A stretch of DNA of 32,038 bases from a virus. Each line of letters begins with the position of its first letter. Position 1 is the first letter of the stretch. The stretch covers positions 1 through 32,038 of the IMG/VR virus record IMGVR_UViG_3300032296_002236, one strand, 5' to 3'. Shown here piece after piece: positions 6,303 to 12,308 of this stretch. Made by a program: the position numbers and the translations under genes. The notes beneath the pieces are model-generated. The model did no database searches. It was not told the DNA's origin and saw only the letters and a program-made list of their open reading frames with translations.

Positions 6303-6309
6303 ATACTAA
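6037..6309 (+). CDS. Small membrane protein with CxxC motif, overprinted
   Basis: 90 residues in the frame one base ahead of the 5880 gene. It has a hydrophobic N-terminal segment (LFLQLLPIAAASAILTSQIW), a loop with KPWNCSLCLSTW, a second hydrophobic segment (SLILLILFPASFG), a third (LDYLTPLLIAIASDL) and a short polar tail. The 'KPWxCxxCxxxW' loop followed by a membrane helix resembles small membrane proteins of Bacteroidota phages, so I regard it as probably genuine. It overlaps the 5880 gene by 266 bases and the 6299 gene by 11. The role is unknown; a lysis-related (holin-like) job is possible, since no other holin candidate is visible. Confidence 0.5.
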   Translation: MHQLTLFLQLLPIAAASAILTSQIWYQNALERLKLNSKPWNCSLCLSTWTSLILLILFPASFGITSPLDYLTPLLIAIASDLIHKKLNEY

Positions 6310-6541
6310 TATGCCCAAAGAAATAACCCTAACTTCTGAAGTGTATGCCTTGTTTAACGAACATGGACATCTATTTGAAAGACCTAAAAATGTCTGGACC
6401 CAAGACCAAATGGCGATAGTGTACCTCATCTATAACACCCTAACAGGAAAGATGGATAAGGATACTGGTTGCTCTAGTTGCCGCACTACCCACGTGAATC
6501 ACGTGCGCCGAGCCTATGAACAATATAAAACCACACTATAA
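6299..6541 (+). CDS. Small Cys-motif phage protein
   Basis: 80 residues. An N-terminal part (EITLTSEVYALFNEHGHLFE) is followed by WTQDQMAIVYLIYNTLTGKM and the C-terminal DTGCSSCRTTHVNHVRRAYEQY. The GCSSCR..HVN motif recurs in a widespread family of small phage proteins of unknown function; the CxxC may bind metal. The ATG overlaps the upstream TGA (ATGA), indicating translational coupling. The next gene starts one base after its stop. Confidence 0.7.
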   Translation: MNTNMPKEITLTSEVYALFNEHGHLFERPKNVWTQDQMAIVYLIYNTLTGKMDKDTGCSSCRTTHVNHVRRAYEQYKTTL

Positions 6542-6542
6542 T

Positions 6543-6788
6543 ATGGGATTCCAAATCATCCAAAAGCTTTCCAGCAAAGAGAAAGCCCGCAAATGCGAAG
6601 AATGTCTGCAGTTCTTACAAGAAGAAGGCCAAATGCCTGATTTAGCAACCATTCGTAAAACGCTATTAGAAGCTTATGTCTTAACGCAAATGTTAGCTAA
6701 TGATTTACATCATCAAGAGGAAAAAGCCTTAGCAGCGAGCAAATTAGCAAGCCATATTGAAGAATTAGTAAATACAATTAAAGCATGA
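6543..6788 (+). CDS. Hypothetical helical protein (81 aa)
   Basis: ATG at 6543 follows the previous stop by one base; an earlier in-frame ATG at 6516 would overlap that gene and is less likely. The product is 81 residues, almost wholly helical (EKARKCEECLQFLQEEGQMP, LLEAYVLTQMLANDLHHQEE, KLASHIEELVNTIKA), with a CxxC at residues about 17-20. Its TGA overlaps the next ATG at 6785. I recognise no family. It belongs to the coupled small-gene cassette. Confidence 0.6.
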   Translation: MGFQIIQKLSSKEKARKCEECLQFLQEEGQMPDLATIRKTLLEAYVLTQMLANDLHHQEEKALAASKLASHIEELVNTIKA

Positions 6789-7084
6789 GTACAGTCCAAG
6801 ACCAATTAGACCAAGAAATGCCCCAAAAACCGGTAGGAGTATTAGATATAATGAACCTACCCCCAGGAGCAGCAGCACTAACATGTACAGGCCGCACGTA
6901 TAAGCGAGCAGCAGAACACCTGTTTACCCTACAGAATAGAAGAGCACAAGTGTTAAGACAATACCAAGACAAGTTAAGTGAGATGAACCCGATTATAGAA
7001 GAACTAGTGAGATGCCATCAAGGTATAGACGACATTATAGGAGAGTTAAGCAATCGTAACCCAAATACCCCACAAAATGCCTAG
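6785..7084 (+). CDS. Hypothetical protein of small-gene cassette (99 aa)
   Basis: 99 residues. A polar start (STVQDQLDQEMPQKP) is followed by GVLDIMNLPPGAAALTCTGR and a long helix region rich in Gln and Arg (LQNRRAQVLRQYQDKLSEMN). The ATG overlaps the upstream stop as ATGA, and the end overlaps the next start by eight bases, so it is translated as part of the cassette. No known domain is evident. The helical C-terminus could mediate oligomerisation. Confidence 0.6.
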   Translation: MSTVQDQLDQEMPQKPVGVLDIMNLPPGAAALTCTGRTYKRAAEHLFTLQNRRAQVLRQYQDKLSEMNPIIEELVRCHQGIDDIIGELSNRNPNTPQNA

Positions 7085-7325
7085 AGAGAAACTAACCCTA
7101 CCCCAAGTCCAAGCTATCTTTACCACATATAAAGATCTAAGTGCAAGAAAGATAGCTAAGTTATATGGAATGAGCCATAGTCAGATTAACCATATCCGAA
7201 ATGGTAGATCCTGGAAGATGCACATAGAGTATTTAGGTCTAAAACCGATGCCCGAGGCAAGATCTGGAAAATCCGCCCCGACAGAGGCAGACCCAGAAAC
7301 CTACCCACTCCATACACACAAATAA
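7077..7325 (+). CDS. Small helix-turn-helix protein
   Basis: 82 residues. Residues 6-45 (KLTLPQVQAIFTTYKDLSAR, KIAKLYGMSHSQINHIRNGR) form a helix-turn-helix. It closely matches in pattern the C-terminal HTH of the HNH enzymes at 1475 and 3412 (KL-x-D/P-x-x-V/I ... I-A-x-x-Y/F-G ... I-x-x-x-x-W). Here there is no nuclease domain; a Pro/Glu-rich tail follows. It may be a DNA-binding regulator derived from a homing endonuclease. Being next to the terminase genes, it could also bind a packaging site, but nothing shows this directly. Confidence 0.65.
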   Translation: MPREKLTLPQVQAIFTTYKDLSARKIAKLYGMSHSQINHIRNGRSWKMHIEYLGLKPMPEARSGKSAPTEADPETYPLHTHK

Positions 7326-7397
7326 CTAAGGTAGGGCACACTGTCCCGTAGCCCAAAGGGGGTTTTGCCCCGCTTTACAAGAAAATTCACAAAAAGC

Positions 7398-7994
7398 ATG
7401 CCTAGAAGGAAGCCCAAGCATTTATGGCAGCCGGGAGAGTCCGGTAATCCGAAGGGGAAGCCCATAGGAAGCACCTCTGAGATTAATAACCAGATTAAAC
7501 AAGCATTTGCCTTATTGCTTAATAACCAATTGCCTAACCTAGAAGCCTGGTTGGCAGAGGGAGCTAAAAAGGACCCCCTTAAGACTGCAGACCTACTCTT
7601 AAGGGTCTCTGAGAGGTTTATGCCTAGTCTATCCAGGACAGAACTGGTAGGCAAAGATGGCGAAGCCTTTACCCCAATCACTATCCACCTACCCAACATT
7701 CCTAAGGTGTCCCTAGGGGTAGGCGCCCCCACCGATTTGTCTTTGCCTACCTCTCCAGGAGGGGAAATCAAATTCCTTGGTGAGCCCTCCGCGTTTACAA
7801 ATATAGACGGGGAGCCTTCACAGATAGCCCCCGGACCCATGGACCCCCCGGTATCTGAACCCACCGAGGAGGCTCCCTCACCAATGTTCCATGTCCCACC
7901 CCTAGCTCTCAGCCCCAACGTGCTCAAGGATATCCAAGAGAGGGGGGACACTCCCCTGGCCCTGGATGGGGGGATGGGGGAACCTACCAGATAA
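7398..7994 (+). CDS. Putative terminase small subunit
   Basis: 198 residues. The N-terminus has HLWQPGESGNPKGKPIGS, the 'f.kGqSGNPkGrp.Gs' motif of the small-subunit-like family placed before terminase large subunits. A helical segment (about 28-70) would form the DNA-recognition and oligomer part. Residues from about 90 on are Pro/Gly/Ser-rich and probably disordered. ATG at 7398 is chosen over an in-frame TTG at 7365. The second half of the gene is much richer in C and G than the genome at large. The large subunit follows at 8314. Role: recognise phage DNA and hand it to TerL. Confidence 0.65.
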   Translation: MPRRKPKHLWQPGESGNPKGKPIGSTSEINNQIKQAFALLLNNQLPNLEAWLAEGAKKDPLKTADLLLRVSERFMPSLSRTELVGKDGEAFTPITIHLPNIPKVSLGVGAPTDLSLPTSPGGEIKFLGEPSAFTNIDGEPSQIAPGPMDPPVSEPTEEAPSPMFHVPPLALSPNVLKDIQERGDTPLALDGGMGEPTR

Positions 7995-8313
7995 AAAAAT
8001 GTTCTAAACTTTAACGGAATTCATCATTGGTATCTGGGAAAGATTCCTTAGATGGACCGGCCCGGCCAGGGGGACTGGGATCCCGGGAGCCCTTTGGAGA
8101 AAACCAGTGTTTCGGGGGTGCCCTCGCCGGGCTATTGAGAGTATATTTTTTTACCCTTATATTTTTTTATTCCCCTATTGGAACTCTTCCTCAGTTTCTA
8201 AATATATAGAGTGTGTCCTAGGTGTTAACTAGTAATTTTACCTGACATAATAATTGTTTGTTTGACGACCCCGGTTTTTTACTGGGGTCTTTTTTTAAGA
8301 GTATATAGAACAC
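7995..8313. other. TerS-TerL intergenic region, GC-rich patch, candidate packaging site
   Basis: 319 bases without a convincing gene. Positions about 8050-8135 are GC-rich and full of short palindromes (CCGGCCCGGCC-like, GGGATCCC), in contrast to the AT-rich sequence after 8140, which has ATATTTTTTT runs. A terminator closes the region. The space between terminase genes is a common place for cos or pac sites, so this is the best candidate here. A 60-codon TTG-initiated frame at 8027-8209 is not convincing. Confidence 0.35.
8267..8296 (+). terminator. Rho-independent terminator before terL
   Basis: GACCCC (8267-8272) pairs with GGGGTC (8284-8289), followed by seven T (8290-8296). It lies 18 bases before the TerL start and probably isolates it from the upstream small-gene unit. 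Confidence 0.8.
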
Positions 8314-9570
8314 ATGTCAGCTAACAACTTTAAATTTCCAGATGCTTACCATCCTATCTTTTATTCGGATAAGACCTATTACATTATTTCGGGCGGTAGA
8401 GCTGGGGGTAAATCAACCGCCGTGGCTGCTGCGTTTCTGGTGTGGCTATTTGGAGACACCTATTTTCGTGGGGTGGTCAGCCGTTACACTCTGAGATCTA
8501 TTTCCAGTTCCATTTACCGAGACATCCTAGATCTAATCGATAAGTGGGGTTTAAAAGACCATGTTAAAATCACGGGCGAAGAAATAGTTAATCCCAAGAA
8601 TGGTAACATGATTATTACCCACGCGTTAAAAATCTCAGAGAACTCGGCTTCTGCTAAATCCAAAGGTCTAGCTAACTGTACCCACTTGCTAGTAGACGAA
8701 GCGCTAGAGATGGAGCGGGAAGAAGAATACATCAAGCTAATTGACTCCTTCCGTATGAAAGGGGTAGACCGCAAGATCTTCCTGTGTTTTAATCCCGGAG
8801 CTAAAAGCCATTGGATCTTTAAAAGGTTCTTTACCCCAGATGGCCAACCTCATCCTAAATGGGCAGAGGATCACGAGTTCATTCATACCACCTATAAGGA
8901 CAATGCGGAGAATCTAGATCCTAAAAAAATCGCCGAGTGGGAGCGCATGGCTAAGATTGATCCAGAATATTTTGATCACCACATTCGCGGGAATTGGAGA
9001 GACCTCCATGAAGGCCAAGTGTTTACCAAGTGGAATTGGAGTTATTACGAACCTGATCCTGAAGCAGAAGTGGTCTACGGTCTAGACTTTGGGTTTATGC
9101 GAGATCCCTCAGCTTGTGTGAAGGTCATGAAAAAGGGCCAAAGACTTTGGATTCAAGAGGTGCTATACCAACAAGGTTTAACTAACGAGGATCTGAGTCA
9201 GCGGTTGCTGAAAGCTGGAGTGAGCCAACATGCTTCGATTGTTGGAGACTCTGCTGAACCTAAGAGTCTGGAGACTTTGCGGAGACTCGGTTGGCGTAAT
9301 ATACGTCCAGCACTTAAAGGCCAAGACTCTGTGCGTGCTGGCATTGACACCATAAACTCGTATGAAGTTTATGCAGACCCCATGAGCTTTAACCTGCGTC
9401 TGGAGTATGACAATTACGTCTATCGTCAAGGCACTGACAAACCTGTTGATGATTGGTCCCATCTCATGGATGCGTTGAGATACGCTGTGGGGACTAGTCT
9501 GCGCATAGGTAGTTCTTCCGCTTATGCAATTGCTTCTCCTCGAAGTCGCCATAGTCTAGAATGGATTTAA
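8314..9570 (+). CDS. terL: Terminase large subunit
   Basis: 418 residues, typical length. It is the packaging motor that cuts concatemeric DNA and pumps it through the portal. Walker A is GGRAGGKST (27-35) and Walker B is LLVDE (125-129). The RNase-H-like nuclease domain shows its acidic residues at D258 (YGLDFGF), D312 (VGDSAE) and D386 (HLMDALRY). ATPase and nuclease sites therefore look intact. The start at 8314 follows a terminator, so a local promoter within 8297-8313 or read-through is required. The stop shares four bases with the convergent minus-strand gene (TTAA at 9567-9570). The portal is not next to it, which is unusual. Confidence 0.96.
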   Translation: MSANNFKFPDAYHPIFYSDKTYYIISGGRAGGKSTAVAAAFLVWLFGDTYFRGVVSRYTLRSISSSIYRDILDLIDKWGLKDHVKITGEEIVNPKNGNMIITHALKISENSASAKSKGLANCTHLLVDEALEMEREEEYIKLIDSFRMKGVDRKIFLCFNPGAKSHWIFKRFFTPDGQPHPKWAEDHEFIHTTYKDNAENLDPKKIAEWERMAKIDPEYFDHHIRGNWRDLHEGQVFTKWNWSYYEPDPEAEVVYGLDFGFMRDPSACVKVMKKGQRLWIQEVLYQQGLTNEDLSQRLLKAGVSQHASIVGDSAEPKSLETLRRLGWRNIRPALKGQDSVRAGIDTINSYEVYADPMSFNLRLEYDNYVYRQGTDKPVDDWSHLMDALRYAVGTSLRIGSSSAYAIASPRSRHSLEWI

Positions 9571-9899
9571 GGATGTAACCAGATGTGACAAGAGTTTTCA
9601 ATGCTCACCCAACCCTTTCCTGCTTCATAAGCTTCCCACCAACCTCTTTGCACTCGCTTGGCTCGACGTCCAGCTAGACGAGGATGTCTAGTAAGTGTGA
9701 TAAATCGTAATCCTGGCTCCGTAGCTAACGCTATTCGCACCAAGCCAGATCTCAACATGGGTTTTAATTTGGTGGTCGTAATCGGCTCTAAACTAAGCCG
9801 ATCCCAGGCTAAATTTGTTTTTACATTTTGCGGAGTCATCCAGATAGGAATTAAGTTGGGAACTAATATAACTTCTAACACTCCGCAATCTAAATACAT
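9567..9899 (-). CDS. Hypothetical minus-strand protein (110 aa)
   Basis: 110 residues read from ATG at 9899 down to 9567. The first half is hydrophobic and beta-like (LDCGVLEVILVPNLIPIWMT). The second half is basic and Trp-rich (RHPRLAGRRAKRVQRGWWEA, GKGWVSIENSCHIWLHP). It sits 19 bases after the upstream minus-strand gene and faces terL, with which it shares the palindromic stop TTAA. Orientation and A/T-ending codons favour it over a plus-strand frame at 9658-9903. No family is recognised. It is probably the last gene of a three-gene minus-strand unit. Confidence 0.55.
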   Translation of the reverse strand: MYLDCGVLEVILVPNLIPIWMTPQNVKTNLAWDRLSLEPITTTKLKPMLRSGLVRIALATEPGLRFITLTRHPRLAGRRAKRVQRGWWEAYEAGKGWVSIENSCHIWLHP

Positions 9900-9918
9900 T
9901 TAGTCGTATAAAAAAATG

Positions 9919-10380
9919 TTATTCTGCATTAGCCACTAACATGTAAGCCTCGCAAGCTCCAAAGCAAACCTTTAGATCTAAATAGGTTAAGGGAGGCAAA
10001 GGACATTCGCGTTTTAATTGGGTTAACCAGGCGTAGGAATTTAGCAATTCTTTTTTGTACTCTTCGTCCTCTTCGAAATGAGCCCATAGGCTCTGATAGT
10101 GTTCTTTAACTTCTGCGTGGACCCGCTTTAAAAACACTTTATGCTTGGAGGAATAAGCATGGGGATTTAGATTAATAAACATTTCTAAAGAGAAATGCAG
10201 CATCTCCCGCATGTCTTTGTACTTCTGTAATTTAAAATTACGCACTATTTCTTGCCAGCGTTCTAGATAGAAATCTATAACCTTTTGGGCTAATTCATCT
10301 TGTTCATGAGAATCTGGGGCCACCTTCTTCCAGGAGGGCAGCAGCTTGCTCGGGTGGGAGCTGTGTAGTGATGGTTGCAT
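9919..10380 (-). CDS. Hypothetical helical minus-strand protein
   Basis: 153 residues if started at ATG 10380, or 134 if started at GTG 10323. The first 19 residues are Ser/Pro-rich and overlap the upstream gene by 77 bases, so the GTG start (20-base overlap) may be the true one. The body is helical with many charged and aromatic residues (LAQKVIDFYLERWQEIVRNF, EMLHFSLEMFINLNPHAYSS), ending with KVCFGACEAYMLVANAE. No known domain recognised. It belongs to the same minus-strand unit as its neighbours. Confidence 0.6.
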   Translation of the reverse strand: MQPSLHSSHPSKLLPSWKKVAPDSHEQDELAQKVIDFYLERWQEIVRNFKLQKYKDMREMLHFSLEMFINLNPHAYSSKHKVFLKRVHAEVKEHYQSLWAHFEEDEEYKKELLNSYAWLTQLKRECPLPPLTYLDLKVCFGACEAYMLVANAE

Positions 10381-10519
10381 AATCTTTAGTTATTGTTTCT
10401 TTTCGTGCAATTTCTTGCATGCTCTGTTGCATGTTTTTTTGGAAACTCCTAAGTTTTGTTTGGATCTCCGCGTTACGCTTGGCAACCTTCTTACGGTGCT
10501 CTTTGGCTTTTTTTCCCAT
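10304..10519 (-). CDS. Small basic coiled-coil protein (71 aa)
   Basis: First gene of the minus-strand unit. ATG at 10519 gives 71 residues starting MGKKAKEHRKKVAKRNAEIQ. It is strongly basic for about 40 residues and then Gln/Glu-rich (LPPEQAAALLEEGGPRFS). I prefer this ATG to an in-frame TTG at 10531. A Bacteroidota-type promoter lies 20-50 bases upstream on the same strand. The character suggests a nucleic-acid or virion-DNA binding peptide, or a coiled-coil regulator. Family unknown. Confidence 0.6.
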   Translation of the reverse strand: MGKKAKEHRKKVAKRNAEIQTKLRSFQKNMQQSMQEIARKETITKDYATITTQLPPEQAAALLEEGGPRFS

Positions 10520-10523
10520 TTTC

Positions 10524-10553
10524 TTCTGCAATTTAAGTCAAATATATATTCAT
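10524..10553 (+). promoter_or_regulatory. Late-promoter-like site before the tail operon
   Basis: TTCTGCA (10524-10530) and ATATTCAT (10546-10553), with starts 22 bases apart, as at three other sites in this genome. The gene at 10572 begins 18 bases after the second box. Activity is inferred from recurrence. Confidence 0.4.
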
Positions 10554-10569
10554 AATAAACAAGGTCAAA
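10539..10569 (-). promoter_or_regulatory. Bacteroidota-type promoter for the minus-strand unit
   Basis: On the minus strand, TTTG (10569-10566), then 19 bases, then TATATTTG (10546-10539). This fits the published Bacteroidota vegetative promoter form, TTTG-N19/21-TAnnTTTG. The minus-strand ATG at 10519 lies 20 bases beyond it. The element overlaps the plus-strand promoter-like site used by the tail operon. Confidence 0.6.
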
Positions 10570-10571
10570 TT

Positions 10572-11045
10572 ATGGCATCCGGTCCAATCTCATCGTTTAA
10601 ATCCCTAGTGCAGTATCTACGAGAGCTGTCACTTTCCCACGTTAATGTACAACAATTCACGTTTGGGCAACTATCCGACCTGGACATAGAAACCAATAAG
10701 CAGAATCCGACCAAGTTTCCATTGGTCATGCTTATTCCCAGACGAGCGGACATGGATGCCGGTGGGAAAGTGGAGTTCTCGTTTGCACTGTCAGTGCAAG
10801 ATATCACCAACAATGATTTGGATGTAGAGGAAGACCAACTGAACACCACGTTTATGATTTTGCAAGACCTAATGTCTAGGATCAGGCAAACCACTTGGGA
10901 GGATGTGGATGTGTTTGTGGAAACACCGATTGTGTGTCGACCGTTTGTGGAAAGTTTTAATAACAATCTGGCAGGTTGGTCAGCAGAGGTTAGCTTCACT
11001 GTCATGAATCCATTTAATAATTGTGACGCAGCATTTACTAGTTAA
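10572..11045 (+). CDS. Putative tail completion/neck protein
   Basis: 157 residues starting at ATG 10572, the first ATG after the divergent promoter region. An upstream extension of the frame runs into the minus-strand genes and is rejected. It begins with a helix (ISSFKSLVQYLRELSLSHVN), then strand-rich segments (FPLVMLIPRRADMDAGGKVE, FSFALSVQDI) and a WSAEVSFTVMNPF end. This is the size and alternating layout of tail-completion/terminator proteins that cap the tail below the head. It is followed by an HK97 gp10-like gene, the usual partner. Moderate confidence, on pattern and position. Confidence 0.6.
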   Translation: MASGPISSFKSLVQYLRELSLSHVNVQQFTFGQLSDLDIETNKQNPTKFPLVMLIPRRADMDAGGKVEFSFALSVQDITNNDLDVEEDQLNTTFMILQDLMSRIRQTTWEDVDVFVETPIVCRPFVESFNNNLAGWSAEVSFTVMNPFNNCDAAFTS

Positions 11046-11047
11046 TT

Positions 11048-11503
11048 ATGAAGCCAGATCCAGAATTATTAAAATTTTATAACGGTTGGGCTAAGAAAAT
11101 AGAAGCCATTATCCAAGGTCAAGCACCAGTAAAAACTGGTAAACTAAAATCTAGTGTGCAAGTTAAATTCATACCTAGCGCCAATGGATTAGGTGGAAGA
11201 TTTTTAATTAGCGCTAATGCCACTAACGGACAGAGTGCATTTAAATATGGAATGGCTTTTCAATACGGTACTTTAGATTACTACACTAAAAGTGTTAAAG
11301 GTAAACAACCCATTCCTCCTAGTGGTCCAAAGAATCAAAGAACTCGACCAGGAGCAGGCAAAGAAGGTATAAAACCTTTATACTGGATGAATCTAAGTGA
11401 CACAGTAGACCAAATGCTCATTGACGAAGTTGCACAAGCCACTAAAAAATTTACTGGGGAATTAGTACGAAAAGAAATTAAGAAGGAAAAAATAACCATA
11501 TGA
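11048..11503 (+). CDS. HK97 gp10-like neck/tail protein
   Basis: 151 residues. WAKKIEAIIQGQAPVKTGKLKSSV is the hallmark 'a....aPvkTGkLr.sv' segment of the HK97 gp10-like family, which acts at the head-tail joint. A beta-strand section (GRFLISANATNG), FQYGTLDYYT and a basic C-terminal helix follow. It starts two bases after the previous stop. Its own stop overlaps the next start as ATGA (11500-11503), so it is coupled to the tail-assembly chaperone gene. Confidence 0.75.
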   Translation: MKPDPELLKFYNGWAKKIEAIIQGQAPVKTGKLKSSVQVKFIPSANGLGGRFLISANATNGQSAFKYGMAFQYGTLDYYTKSVKGKQPIPPSGPKNQRTRPGAGKEGIKPLYWMNLSDTVDQMLIDEVAQATKKFTGELVRKEIKKEKITI

Positions 11504-12308
11504 GAATAGATTTTAGGATTGGACAGAACAAATATTTTATAGAGCAAATTAAAATCAAAGACTACTATAAAATTAAGACGCAGCTTTTCTTAGAGGGAAG
11601 TAGTGCAGAACTTGCAATTGTTAGTGCACTTAGCGGTTGTCCCGTTGATGATCTGAAAAAAATTCCTGTTGATAAATGGGAAGATCTTTCTATCGGTTTA
11701 TCTGCATTACTTCGTGGATCTTTTGCAGACGGACAAAGATCTGTTATTAAATTTAATCACGATGGTGTGGATTACGCTTTATGTGATATGAACAAAATGA
11801 CGATTGGAGAGTTTAGTGATCTGGATGTTATTGTGACTTCTGATGATGCTGAATACAGATTACACGAAGTGCTAGCAATTTTGTTTAGACCTATCATAAG
11901 TAAGACTTGGAATGGTTATAAAATACAAGACTATGATTATGACGGATTTAAAGAACGATCCCAAATCTTTTTAGACGTTCCAATTAGTATAGCCCAAAGC
12001 GTTTCCTCTTTTTTTTTGGATTCCGTAATTCAATCTATAAAGCGTATAAAAATTTATTCGAAGTCGAAGGAGTCGATGGAAGTGAAGAAGATAATTCAGA
12101 ACTCACAAGAGATGCTAACTTTGCTGCAAGACAATGGTACTTTACATTCGTTAACCTCGCAGGAGAAGATCCACTCAAAATTTCTGGAGTTACAAAACTC
12201 GGTTTTAGAGAAGCTTTCAACTTCCTTGCATATCGCAAAGAACAAGCCAAAAAAATCGAGTTGGAAAATCAACAAATGGCTCACAAATATAACAGCATGA
12301 GAAGATGA
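11500..12308 (+). CDS. Tail assembly chaperone, -1 frameshift product
   Basis: Starts at ATG 11500. The zero frame reads about 170 chaperone-like residues up to FF (VLAILFRPIIS...QIFLDVPISIAQS), where a run of nine T (12009-12017) ends in the slippery heptamer T TTT TTG. In the zero frame the next 94 codons (to TGA 12298-12300) look like noise. In the -1 frame they read ARQWYFTFVNLAGEDPLKIS, GVTKLGFREAFNFLAYRKEQ and so on, a typical tail-chaperone C-terminal domain, ending at TGA 12306-12308. That stop overlaps the next ATG as ATGA, so the -1 frame is the likely product (269 residues). Chaperones of this type bind the tape measure and are classically made by -1 shifting. A sequencing indel in the T run is the alternative. 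Confidence 0.75.
12012..12018 (+). promoter_or_regulatory. Candidate -1 ribosomal slippery site (T TTT TTG)
   Basis: In the frame of the 11500 gene the bases read T TTT TTG GAT, a permitted X XXY YYZ heptamer inside a nine-T run. Slipping back one base opens the frame carrying the conserved-looking C-terminal domain. No attempt was made to score a downstream stimulatory structure. Confidence 0.6.

Noticed and set aside
7301-7951. 216-codon open frame on the minus strand opposite the small terminase gene
   Set aside because: It lies opposite a gene with a clear SGNPKG motif. It is open because that gene is GC-rich, and its product shows no domain and has an implausible composition.
8027-8209. 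60-codon frame between the terminase genes
   Set aside because: It has only a TTG start, low-complexity Gly/Pro then Phe-rich sequence, and no family pattern. The region looks like non-coding control or packaging sequence.
9658-9903. 81-codon plus-strand frame after terL
   Set aside because: It lies opposite the minus-strand gene at 9567-9899, which has neighbours in the same orientation, sensible spacing and codon use. The plus frame starts inside a gene-poor context and shows no motif.
12019-12300. Zero-frame continuation of the chaperone gene after the T run
   Set aside because: As a functional domain it is unconvincing (Ser/Lys-rich, no pattern). The -1 frame gives a family-like C-terminus and an ATGA junction. 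It may still be the end of the unshifted product.
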